Positions 49,468 through 62,500 of a DNA stretch of 64,000 bases are shown piece by piece (within the stretch, counting starts at the first letter, position 1; each line of letters opens with the position of its first letter). A program made the position numbers and the translations under genes. Below the pieces are notes generated by a model. The model was given only the letters and a program-made list of their open reading frames with translations. It searched no databases and was not told where the DNA came from. This DNA is from Glandiceps talaboti (Eukaryota > Hemichordata > Enteropneusta > Spengelidae), in the NCBI RefSeq assembly GCF_964340395.1, contig NC_135549.1:32294832-32358831 (forward strand), given 5' to 3'.

Positions 49468-49994
49468 AATATACATGGAAAGTAAAACAGAAATAGACTC
49501 TGGCGAGTTATCACATTTTTAAAATGCTGTGTCATGCAAGATTCCATAGTCTGGGTTCTAGTAACCTCGAAATCATTGATTTATACACTAGAAACGAATA
49601 TAAAGTGAGGCTTGTCATATCTATCGTCTGCTCTATCTTCACATGAATCATGCATGGCATAGGCATGACATGGCATTTTATAGGTCACCGCTCCTTTCCA
49701 TAGGTCATCGACTTCAAATTCAAGCTCATTGTTTATAATCAATCAAGATTGAGTGTGATTATAAAGGGATCACTTAATAATAGCGATAGCTTTCAGCAAT
49801 ACATTTATTCTCATATTTCACCTGTAACAATTTGTCTCTTTGTTTGTTTATATGTCTTCTGCCGCCTGCCTATTGTCCTTATCTCAGTCTGTCTATCTAT
49901 GTGTATATCGGTAAAGATTGAAATGTCGTACAGACAAGGATGTGTGTGTTTGCCGTGTAACTTAACATTCAACACTTGACCCTAACACTTCCTG

Positions 49995-49997
<3 letters not shown>

Positions 49998-50034
<37 letters not shown>

Positions 50035-50080
50035 GTATATATATATATAATTATATATATAATTATATATATATATAATA

Positions 50081-50150
<70 letters not shown>
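49998..50150. repeat. AT microsatellite
   Basis: Long AT/TA runs interrupted by TAATTATA. Frames reading YIYIYI are artefacts. Confidence 0.95.
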
Positions 50151-50154
<4 letters not shown>

Positions 50155-50158
<4 letters not shown>

Positions 50159-51670
50159 TTATTACGATTACTGTGATATATCATCGTAGACATATAAAAA
50201 GACGACAAGTGTTCGGAAATGAGACCAGCGTTTCAGCCATAGATAAAGTGAAATGTATCGTCATAGAAAAATGTTATTCGCAAAGTCGCTGATTTGCTCA
50301 TTTTAGGGACAGTGTTATCTACAAGTTTTGCTCCTTGTAGGATTTTATATGACATATTTTTTTTAAAGAGTAGTCTATAGCTGCACCATCTTCATCAAAT
50401 CTGACAACTGTTAACATCATCGGACTCATAGTTTGTCTCTATTATAAGTCAGTACTTCCTAGATTGTAAAGCTATCTTTGGTTTTTTCTTGCCTTTTACT
50501 ACTACGTAAACCAGTATGTTCACGACTAACGTGCTACTACCTTCAAGTGGCATACTCAGAGAACGTTTATTCCAAACACAGGTGTGAATCAATACATTAA
50601 GGACAAGAATGTAATACATAAACTTTAGAATGTACGGCTATTTTGATGTAGTTTCTTACACAAATAAACAGATGTATCAGACCAAAAGTATCAGAAAACA
50701 TATCTACGTGTCATAAACGTTCTATACAGTATTCCAATTATGAACTAGACATATAAAAGTTATCATATTATAACGCTATTCATCCTCTTTATTTCTGATC
50801 ACGCGCTACATACGTTACTACTTTTACATAAACTAGTTTACACCCTTGAGTAATAGTAAATTATATATTATATTACCATGTCTGATGTCTGTTCCCTTAT
50901 TGCTTATGCGTTTATTCTTTGCTACATGTATGTTTTCCAGTCAATGTCCCAATGCCTGATTTGCATCCTATCTAGTGTACAGTATCTTTCTTGTCTTCTA
51001 ATCTGCCACATGATGGTGACTGCATGATATGATATGCGTTAGTTTTGATGCATAATTTATCAAAACTATCTTATAGTTTCACATATGTATAGAATGCACT
51101 ATCCAATTCTGCACTATGCACTACGCAGCAATGTTGTACTATTTTCTAGTTAATTTAAAGTAAATTGTGATATGATATTGTTTAATTTATGATACTTTGG
51201 TTCACATAGTGAGTTTCTTCACACATGTCTTTTCACAAGCAGGCATGCAAATATAGACTTCAAGCGTCTCCGAAGAATGTAGGGTTATATCACACAACTG
51301 TTGAGTCAGGATACATGAGTATGCCTCAAGTGTCTCTGAAGTATGCAGGGTTCAGCCTATCACAAATATGATGTGTAAGAGGGAAGAAAGTGACCTGTAT
51401 GTGCTACACTTCATTGATTTGCATATATAGTACGACTTTCTTATACGCAACTCGCATTTCAAAGGTTCCCTCTAACAATAGTCCAGATTTGACTTCCTTG
51501 TCCTGTCTGTTTTTGCACCTGCACGTACTTTACTAAACACGCAGCTTCCAAGTTACAATAAGTATAGATTCGCCTGTTGACTGAGTGCGTGCCTCGATTC
51601 TGACAATGAACGGAGAAATGAGAGGCACATTGTCAGACTCGAGTCTCAACTTTAATACTCCGTCTGTAAG
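50155..51670. other. No recognised gene
   Basis: AT-rich sequence. A diverged pair of about 60 bases with 'CTTCAAGCGTCTCCGAAG' / 'CCTCAAGTGTCTCTGAAG' lies at 51255-51350. Confidence 0.45.
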
Positions 51671-51675
51671 TAGGA

Positions 51676-51955
51676 CTAATTAAGGTCACGACACTATGCT
51701 AATTAAGGTAACAACACTATGCTAATTAAGGTAACAACACTATGCTAATTAAGGTAACGACACTATGCTAATTAAGGTAACAACACTATGCTAATTAAGG
51801 TAACAACACTATGCTAATTAAGGTAACAACACTATGCTAATTAACGTAACAACACTATGCTAATTAAGGTAACAACACTATGCTAATTAGGGTAACAACA
51901 CTATGCTAATTAAGGTAACAACACTATGCTAATTAACGTAACAACACTATGCTAA
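51676..51955. repeat. 23-base minisatellite carrying TAATTA, about 12 copies
   Basis: The unit is GTAACAACACTATG followed by CTAATTAAG. Copies are almost identical and the array has sharp borders. TAATTA is the core site bound by many homeodomain proteins, but the array may simply be a minisatellite. Confidence 0.95.
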
Positions 51956-51959
51956 TCGA

Positions 51960-53305
51960 TTGTATTACTTATCACAAATAGGTCAAAGTGTAATCCAAAC
52001 GTAAATACATATAAAACAGACAAACTGTACTAGAGTTTGGTTTTCATACTCTATATCAAAGACTGGGCTTGGTTTCTTTGTTTATCAATGAACATCAAAT
52101 GTATATGAATATATGTTTTTCTCGTTATGAAAGTAGGGCAGATCTTTCTTTGGCAATAATCGATGATACCGAGTTATGATCGACGGATCACATACAGTTT
52201 CTTGTGTAATAAAAACTAATGTTTGCAAATTAAATCTAAACCAGATGAATTTACTATCACATGTTAGGCATGTTAGGTGGAGTGTCTGCGATATCTATAA
52301 TGGTTTACTTTGTATGTAAAGTGAAACAGACACTGAGTGGTACATCGATTCTCATTACCAAATAAAACGTGTTATGCAATCTTACGTGGACGTCGTGGTG
52401 ATGGATTGTTCCGATAACGACGCACAGTTTACAATCGAGTTCTAATGGAATTGGTTGGTAACTACTAATCGCTAAGTGGACCAGTATTCATAATAACCAT
52501 AACTGAGTTAGCATAAAAGGCGGGGAAATGCAATATTAATATAATTCTGTAAAATGGAGATTTGGAACTGAATCACACAATTTTGTTTAAAAACATCTGT
52601 TAAAATATTTTCAACATATCTTATATCTTAGATGATCAGTTATGATCAGGTTATAACCTGTAACTTCTGACACTGACGTCTGTACAACCGACACGAAAGA
52701 CGAGAACGATTCCTCACATGTATAAAGTGTCAAATAATCGCTAAAATCTCAAAGCATTGGTTGACATGAACATTGAACAAGCGATTGATGAGTTTAGAAT
52801 GTGAGCGCCTGGTGTGAGCGTCGTGGATAATCCTGTACCTAGCTCGTTTTAGATCTACTAGAGTATTTTACTTTTAATGTGTCCCGCCCGACACACCCGA
52901 TATGTGGACTGTCATAATTGCCGACATCTGTAGTTGGGTCTAACATTTAAGGTAAAGACATGGTGATATGATAGGGTCACGTGTCATTTAGATTCCATAA
53001 TGAAACTCAAGAAAAAACTCATTAAGCTTTAACACCGATCCTGATAATTTCTGTATTTTTTTCTAAAGCACCCACACGTTTATTAAACGTGGAAGACGAT
53101 CATTTCTAGAATACGAGTAACTAGAAGTATGGTTATTCATTGTAGTTGTGAATGTGGTATCAACAAACTCAAGTCCAAAGTCGACATTTACTTTGTAATC
53201 GGAGATTCACCAAAGATGAAGTCTGACGCACGTAATGAGGGTGACAATGCTAGTGGTTGTCATAATTACCACCGTATTGTATAGTGTTAGTGGGTTAGGG
53301 TAATA
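51960..53305. other. No recognised gene
   Basis: No supported exon, RNA gene or mobile element. Confidence 0.45.
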
Positions 53306-53307
53306 TC

Positions 53308-53525
<218 letters not shown>

Positions 53526-53529
53526 CAAC

Positions 53530-56130
53530 GAAGATGATGATAAGAGGAATCATTTGCGAGTTGGTTCCAAAGTATAGGTTTAGACTGCGTCAAAGATTAT
53601 AATTTATATTTGAAATAGTTTATGTTTGTTAGCAGCTGAAGCTCATATCGATAGGTTTCAATGAATCTCCATGGCCATATGTTACAGTAATTATATAGCC
53701 ACACTGACAGACAAAGTTCAAATGGCTATAAGTATGTCTATAATACAGGGATTTTTTTCAGACCAAGTTGAAGCGTATTTTGACCCACATTTCTTATGAT
53801 ACGAACTCGGACTACACCTCTTGATTTTGACGGGACGTCAATAGAACCAACGAAATTGACGTGAGTGAAAAATCAGTTTGTTACATAGACCAGATGACCA
53901 GACTTTTCCTCGCTCTGGTGAGTCTGTAAACATTCTGTTACTCGACTGAGGAACTTTGTCATGTCACAAATAGCGTCGATAATGTTGACTACACATGTCG
54001 AAATTGCAATGATTACACGTACTATCGATTGATATAAGTAAAAAAACATAATTTTAGAAATCCAGGAATTAACGTTACCTCGATTAAAACTGTTTGATTA
54101 CTTCTGTTAGAAACTTTGTTCTTCCAAAATAGTATCGCCTCCTTAAAGCTCATTTTTTCTAAGATATTTGAAATGTTACAACATACTTACTCATGCACTC
54201 CTAAATTGTCTTCTTGCCCGTTCAACTCACATAGGGAATGTTGGAGTAGATATGTGAAAACCACACTGACTACAAGTGAACCCTTCATATTTCCGTAGTT
54301 GGAAATCCGTCGCCTGAATCTTGCAGTGAAATGAAATCTAAGTGACTACTAGAGCAACTAAAGTTTCATTCCATATATGTATCTATGAGTCCCAGACAAG
54401 CTATCCAACTTAGATACTCAGGTGATGGTGCTCTCCCTCCGACGTATTTCACTCGACTAAAGATCACTACCATGGACGTCTACCAAGGGAGCCTCGGCAA
54501 ACTGAGTCCAAGTGAACTTTAACGTTTGCTGTTATAACCTACGGGGGTGGGTTACAAAAGACAAAGTGCCAGTAAATAACTTTTAAACACTGCTGCTAAC
54601 GTCATTCGTCAGGCCGACTTTCCAAGGCAGGACTTACGCCTTGCCACGTCACTCGTTTGCATGACAACGTTACTTCACGCCCTCATCCATTCGGTATGAT
54701 GTTGGGTCAAACATATAGTACGATTCACCGGCTATAAATTTGACTCTTGTCCGTTTGTCGTAAACTTTTGAATTGTTTAACGGGAATCCCTGTTAAAACA
54801 ATGAAAAAGCTAGGGAGTGGACTTATGAATAGTAGAAGCGTTGATTTTATGAATGTTTATTTCAGCAGAGTTTAAGTAAGTACATTCGACTCTCGAGGAG
54901 GTATTTTGCTATCGTGGGAATTGATGAAGAATACATTGCGAAAACTGTTGACTGGTAATAAGTGAACAATTCTTTATAGAAGTATATAAAACACCGACCT
55001 AACTCATAGGCTGGCTGATAATTGGATTGGAGCTATCTCGCAAAGGAATACATTTCTCGTTCCTTTGCCCTAATCAAGCAAATTTCTCATCAATCAGAAT
55101 TCGTTGTCACTCACTAGTATCTTAATTCGTCAAAGTTGGCAACGTACTGTTTAATATTACTGAAAAAGTGTTATTGAAAGAAATCAGGGTTTTTTCCTTC
55201 GTACCCAAGTGAATTCACCGTGAACATCGATGACCCAATTGATGAAAACACAGACGACTAGATCGTGGAAATATGTGGCCAGCCCTCATCTGTCACCGTG
55301 CTTATTCATGTGGGTGAGACTCGGAGAGGGTTCCATGGACAGGCTACTGTGCCAGTGTAAACTCCATACAGTTCAAAGAGACGTGAGTGTAAAGCAGACA
55401 TTCGGGTATAAATATTCTGCAGCTTTGTCGCGTATACGAGTGTTTGCCTTTGTGGGATGGACACTTTAAAGTGTAAATTTCAATTTTGGACTAAATATTT
55501 ATACCATAAATGAAATTGATAAATTTGACAGAATTGAAACCTTTATAATAGATCTAGAAAGTCGTTTATCTTTTGATAACTTTATCAACCATTTGACAAT
55601 AAATACGAATATTATGACATCTTACAAATAAACCTCATAATCAGCTTCTCATCAGTGACAACACGTACACGCTGTGTAGGCTCAATTACCCCACAGTTTG
55701 ATGTGAAGCCAAAATCAAAGAGAAAGTTGACACAAAGCCAAGCAGGAAGATATTGGGTTGGATGACTCGACCCATCATTACTGACAGCTAATTTAGAAAA
55801 ACACACCCTATATACTGTGGTCTGATGACTGCTTGAAATCGGACTATATTTTTACAGCAGAATAAATACTGTGCTTTGGCTTCATAAAAATATGAAACAG
55901 CGTAAAAGCCAGTTTAGCTTACATAACGAAGCGTCTTATTACACCACCTACTGTCGTGGCTGACCATCTACGTATTCACAAATATCAGGGTCTTCAAACT
56001 AAACAAACTGGAATGAGTAGATATTAAACATTTAGGAGATGACGTAAACTATACATAGGATAGAAAACAGCTTTCAAACGAACGGAATATCAAATGCAAA
56101 GAAAACTATACTACACATTGTCCATATAGT

Positions 56131-56168
<38 letters not shown>

Positions 56169-56300
56169 GGCTCTAGGCTTGGCATGGGTGATATATATAT
56201 TTATTTTGTTTTTCCTGAAGGTTACAACCTTACAGAAGGCAAGCATTACCCCTTCATAGATATCACATCACTGCGTTCCTTATTTTTCAAACCACCACGA
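53530..56300. other. No supported gene
   Basis: Slightly higher GC at 54300-54780, with TATAAA at 54734 on the plus strand, but no downstream coding frame or exon chain was recognised. The plus frame at 55230-55469 has no domain. A TC microsatellite lies at 56140-56168. Confidence 0.4.
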
Positions 56301-56314
56301 TGGCCTGGTTGTGG

Positions 56315-56721
56315 CCCGGGGGAGGGGGGAACTCCCATAGACGGCAATACGGGGAGGGTCCGCCCGAAAGGGGTCGGGTTTTTATGCTGGTTGGTATGAG
56401 AAAGGGTATACTTTTCATGAGGTGGTGATATGAGAAAGGGTTGGGTGAATCAGAACTGGTAGTAATTAACAGAGACTATGCAGTCAACACTGGAAGTATT
56501 TCAACCTGGTGTATCTACCTTCAAACTTCCGTACTCTCGTCGCTCATGCCACACTAAATCTAGGGCTAGCTTCCCCTGGGAGCCCTGGCTTTTACTAATT
56601 AAAATGCAACTTGGTATCAGAAAGGGTATACTTTTTGCATAAAATTGATATCACAACACTTTGGGTTTCAATGTTTGTGAGGAGTCTCCCCGTAATGTTA
56701 TCCATGGAGTTATCCCCCGGG
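56315..56721. mobile_element. hAT-like MITE with 8-base target duplication
   Basis: The 407 base element starts CCCGGGGGAGG and ends TCCCCCGGG. The inverted match continues imperfectly inward (ACTCCCATAGAC...ATACGGGGAG against GTCTCCCCGTAAT...ATGGAGT). GGTTGTGG lies immediately outside both ends (56307-56314 and 56722-56729), an exact 8 base duplication as made by hAT transposases. Inside are repeats of GTATGAGAAAGGGTATACTT. There is no coding capacity, so it depended on a transposase supplied elsewhere. Confidence 0.85.
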
Positions 56722-56734
56722 GGTTGTGGGTAGC

Positions 56735-58600
56735 GTGAGAGATTTTGTTAGCACGCTCAGATAAGTTTGGTCTAGATGTGCAATAGACTTGTGTATGCTT
56801 TCAGTAGTTTTACCTCCTAACTTTAGGTGTATTATACAGAAAACTAATTGAAGACGAGTAACACAAATAGAATCGCTCTTCCTGCAGTAAAGCAGTTAGG
56901 GCATAGCCATGTTAATCTCTAAAAAAAATATTTAAATGCTATCGTAGTAAGGAACAACAGTAAGTCTCGAGGTCCTACCTCGGATATATAAGTGAAAGAT
57001 TTAGACATAGTAGACATGTAGGAAAGTACATTGTGTGTCTACCTTTTAATGATGGCGGTATTTCATGCATCGTAGCCTGTTTATTTAGATGTCGACATAC
57101 ATTGTTAAACCTAGCATCCTCCGAGGTCTAGGAGATATGATGACAAGGCAGCAATCGATGTGCATCGGTATCATCGACATCGCAATAAATAGGCTACATG
57201 CATGGCAGCATGCAACCTTATTTTTCCTCAATGTTCAGTTAAGTAACATTAAAATTAGAAGGCAGTGTACGTTCCTAGTCATGCATTTGAAGAGGCCATA
57301 AACATGCCAAATGACATGGGTAACTCGAAATCATACACGGATAATGTAATCCAAGATCTAAGCACGGAAATAAGAATTGACCCTAGCAATTGTCAAATGT
57401 TATAGGTTTGAGTACACTTATGTGTCATTTTGACAATTTCTGACCACAATAATCGCTTCGTGCCAAATCGTGCTTATATTGACATGAATGGTTGCCCTGA
57501 CCCATACGTTGGGTCTGTGTGGGTCCACTGGTTCTATCCCTGTGCATATTTTATGAGCCACACACTCGTGACTGTAAATAAAACACGATCATTGAGTCAG
57601 TGAAATCTAATATTGACAGACCATGGCGATGTTGGCGGTCCCAAGGATAAAAAAATCTGAGGACAAGGAGATCGCATGAAGAAGACAAATATCTACTTAC
57701 TATTTTAATGCACATTAAAATTGAAAGTTAAATGTGATCATTTTATTTATTCACGCTTTTACTTTCAGCTTTTACTTATATTCTATTTCATTCAATTTTT
57801 GGCATTCTTGGAAGTTTAATATAACCATTCTCGTCAGATTTTCAATTCTTTTTACAAGTTTTACATGATACAAAGAATATTGGTCATAAAGTGAATGTAT
57901 ACGTATTTTGCCTTTTTTGGGGCGTACGTAGTGTTAGTAGTAGTATACTTTATTCTGAAGCACTATGCACTCGGTCACCACTTGCATTTGACTTATTAAC
58001 TCAAACCTGGTAATTAAACTTACCATATGTGGTACAATAACAAAGACACACTTTTTAGCCTTGTTCAATGTATTGGATTGCAAACACAATTTTAGTCTGT
58101 TATTTCACATTGCTTAACCAAGTAGGAAGCTAAGGATAAAATTGATTTATAAAATAAAAACCAAATCCTCATCTTTACGACCACTTTAATGTAATTCATA
58201 AACGATGTGATGACGTAATTGTTCATACGTATCAAACATATTCAGGAAATCTCTATTTTGCAGTCAGCTGTTCTAACAATGCCAGAAGCCAATCCTAATG
58301 CTATGGAAGACATGCATCGAGATTAGCATTATATTGGAATGTGGTTTTATTTAATTGCATGTATTTTCACTTGATTAAATTGCTTATAGACCCTGTTTGT
58401 GCCTATTTAACAAACTGTACAACAGAACGTTGGATACACATCCCCCATTCCAGGGTCCAACATTATTGTTATTATTATTATTATTTCAAACACGATATGA
58501 AATCAAATCGTAGACCCTCAGTAGGGGAAGTGTTATTTCAGGGCAACTCAGGATAAGACTGCTGTAATTTAAACTCAGCTCCATGAAAAGCCACGTTCTT
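56735..58600. other. No recognised gene
   Basis: AT-rich sequence. Open frames at 57089-57301 and 58341-58556 have no domain or splice support. Confidence 0.45.
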
Positions 58601-58604
58601 GACA

Positions 58605-58960
58605 GTCCTGCATCCATGCACACCAATACCACTAGATGTTAAATTTTACCCCCCTCCCTGCTTCCATGCACATCAATACCACTAGATGTTAAATTTTACC
58701 CCCCTCCCTGCATCCATGCACACCAATACCACTAGATGTTAAATTTTAACCCCCACCCCCTCCCCCGTACAGCTATGGTCACACCAATACCACTAGATGT
58801 TAATTTTTTTTAAACCCCCCCCTGCATCCATGCACACCAATACCACTAGATGTTACATTTTAACCCCCCCCCCCTCCCCCCCCCCGTACAGCTATGGTCA
58901 CACCAATACCACTAGATGTTAAATTTTAACCCCTCCCCCTCCCCCGTACAGCTATGGTTG
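58605..58960. repeat. Tandem repeat of ~50-60 bases, about six copies
   Basis: Units contain CACCAATACCACTAGATGTT, AAATTTTA and a C run. Two spacer types alternate, one with CTGCATCCATG and one with CCGTACAGCTATGG. Confidence 0.9.
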
Positions 58961-59189
58961 ATTATTTTAGACTTATTAAATAAACACAGTCGGTACATTA
59001 TCAGTATATTAAGTTTATCATGAGTTAGTTCTTGTGGTCCGAACTGAATACAAGGTTTCATATACATTTATCCAAGTACAAATAAGTAATAGTATGGTGG
59101 CTCGTCCACTTTCGGGTTTATTTTACGTGTACGCTAAAAGCCCGCTATGACAAAGCTCCAGCCTACATCTCCGTGACCAGCATTAAAAT

Positions 59190-59262
59190 TACACAAATTA
59201 ACCCGCCCCATCCATCCCCACCCACACCCCACCACCCACCTCACCCCCGCCACCAGTACCGA
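59190..59262. other. Strongly C-rich strand segment
   Basis: Clustered runs such as CCCGCCCCATCCATCCCC and CACCCCACCACCCACC. The G-rich complement could form a quadruplex; no gene function is implied. Confidence 0.5.
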
Positions 59263-59574
59263 CGATCTTTCACATGCCGGTGAGTAGACTATTTAGCACC
59301 AAATCCATGACGTCATATATTAGTCACTACTCTCCATACAAAGAGTTGATTTTTTCATCTAAAGTTGAAGAGTGTCTTCACGGCCGTTCATTTGGGATCC
59401 TATCTCCCACTCGAAGCTCTGAACGTTTAAGGCAATTTTAAGGCAATTTCAGGTGATGCAAGCACTGGCTTTGTTCATTTAAATATCATGTAAATGTTAT
59501 CAGTTTTTGAATGACATGTACCAAAGTATCGCAGCTAATGCATTTATATAACTATGGTTATTTTACGCAACAGG

Positions 59575-62500
59575 AATGTACTTCAACCATTCCTATTGAT
59601 AATGTACCTCAATCATTCCTATTGATAATGTACCTCAACCATTCCTATTGATAATGTACCTCAACCATTCCTATTGATAATGTACCTCAACCATTCCTAT
59701 TGATAATGTACCTCAACCATTCCTATTGATAATGTACCTCAATCATTCCTATTGATAATGTACCTCAACCATTCCTATTGATAATGTACCTCAATCATTC
59801 CTATTGATAATGTACCTCAACCATTCCTATTGATAATGTACCTCAATCATTCCTATTGATAATGTACCTCAATCAGTCCTATTGATAATGTACCTCAATC
59901 ATTCCTATTGATAATGTACCTCAACCATTCCTATTGATAATGTACCTCAACCATTCCTATTGATAATGTACCTCAACCATTCCTATTGATAATGTACCTC
60001 AACCATTCCTATTGGTAATGTACCTCAACCATTCCCATTGATAATGTACCTCAACCATTCCTATTGATAATGTACCTCAACCATTCCTATTGATAATGTA
60101 CCTCAACCATTCCCATTGATAATGTACCTCAACGATTCCCATTGATAATGTACCTCAACCATTCCTATTGATAATGTACCTCAACCATTCCTATTGATAA
60201 TGTACCTCAACCATTCCTATTGATAATGTACCTCAACCATTCCTATTGGTAATGTACCTCAACCATTCCTATTGATAATGTACCTCAATCATTCCCATTG
60301 ATAATGTACCTCAACCATTCCTATTGATAATGTACCTCAACCATTCCTATTGGTAATGTACCTCAACCATTCCTATTGATAATGTACCTCAATCATTCCC
60401 ATTGATAATGTACCTCAACCATTCCTATTGATAATGTACCTCAACCATTCCTATTGGTAATGTACCTCAACCATTCCTATTGATAATGTACCTCAATCAT
60501 TCCCATTGATAATGTACCTCAACCATTCCTATTGATAATGTACCTCAACCATTCCTATTGGTAATGTACCTCAACCATTCCTATTGATAATGCACCTCAA
60601 CCATTCCTATTGATAATGTACCTCAACCATTCCTATTGATAATGTACCTCAACCATTCCTATTGATAATGTACCTCAATCATTCCTATTGATAATGTACC
60701 TCAACCATTCCTATTGATAATGTACCTCAACCATTCCTATTGATAATGTACCTCAATCATTCCTATTGATAATGTACCTCAACCATTCCTATTGATAATG
60801 TACCTCAATCATTCCTATTGATAATGTACCTCAATCATTCCTATTGATAATGTACCTCAACCATTCCTATTGATAATGTACCTCAACCATTCCTATTGAT
60901 AATGTACCTCAATCATTCCTATTGATAATGTACCTCAACCATTCCTATTGATAATGTACCTCAACCATTCCTATTGATAATGTACCTCAACCATTCCTAT
61001 TGATAATGTACCTCAACCATTCCTATTGATAATGTACCTCAACCATTCCTATTGATAATGTACCTCAACCATTCCTATTGGTAATGTACCTCAACCATTC
61101 CTATTGGTAATGTACCTCAATCATTCCTATTGATAATGCACCTCAACCATTCCTATTGATAATGTACCTCAACCATTCCTATTGATAATGTACCTCAACC
61201 ATTCCTATTGATAATGTACCTCAACCATTCCTATTGATAATGTACCTCAACCATTCCTATTGATAATGTACCTCAACCATTCCTATTGATAATGTACCTC
61301 AACCATTCCTATTGGTAATGTACCTCAACCATTCCTATTGATAATGTACCTCAATCATTCCTATTGATAATGTACCTCAACCATTCCTATTGATAATGTA
61401 CCTCAATCATTCCTATTGGTAATGTACCTCAATCATTCCCATTGATAATGTACCTCAACCATTCATATTGGTAATGTACCTCAACCATTCCTATTGACAA
61501 TGTACCTCAACCATTCCAATTGATAATGTACCTCAATCATTCCTATTGGTAATGTACCTCAATCATTCCCATTGATAATGTACCTCAACCATTCCTATTG
61601 GTAATGTACCTCAACCATTCCTATTGATAATGTACCTCAACCATTCCTATTGATAATGTACCTCAATCATTCCCATTGATAATGTACCTCAATCATTCCT
61701 ATTGGTAATGTACCTCAACCATTCCTATTGATAATGTACCTCAACCATTCCTATTGATAATGTACCTCAACCATTCCTATTGATAATGTACCTCAACCAT
61801 TCCTATTGATAATGTACCTCAACCATTCCTATTGATAATGTACCTCAACCATTCCTATTGATAATGTACCTCAATCATTCCTATTGATAATGTACCTCAA
61901 CCATTCCTATTGATAATGTACCTCAACCATTCCTATTGATAATGTACCTCAATCATTCCCATTGATAATGTACCTCAACCATTCCCATTGATAATGTACC
62001 TCAACCATTCCCATTGGTAATGTACCTCAACCATTCCCATTGATAATGTACCTCAACCATTCCCATTGATAATGTACCTCAACCATTCCAATTGATAATG
62101 TACCTCAACCATTCCCATTGATAATGTACCTCAACCATTCCTATTGGTAATGTACCTCAATCATTCCCATTGATAATGTACCTCAACCATTCCCATTGAT
62201 AATGTACCTCAACCATTCCAATTGATAATGTACCTCAACCATTCCTATTGATAATGTACCTCAACCATTCCTATTGATAATGTACCTCAATCATTCCTAT
62301 TGATAATGTACCTCAATCATTCCTATTGGTAATGTACCTAAACCATTCCTATTGATAATGTACCTCAACCATTCCTATTGATAATGTACCTCAACCATTC
62401 CTATTGATAATGTACCTCAACCATTCATATTGATAATGTACCTCAACCATTCCTATTGATAATGTACCTCAACCATTCCCATTGATAATGTACCTCAACC

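Noticed and set aside
54734-54739. TATA box promoter
   Set aside because: TATAAA occurs by chance in AT-rich DNA and no coding exon was found downstream.
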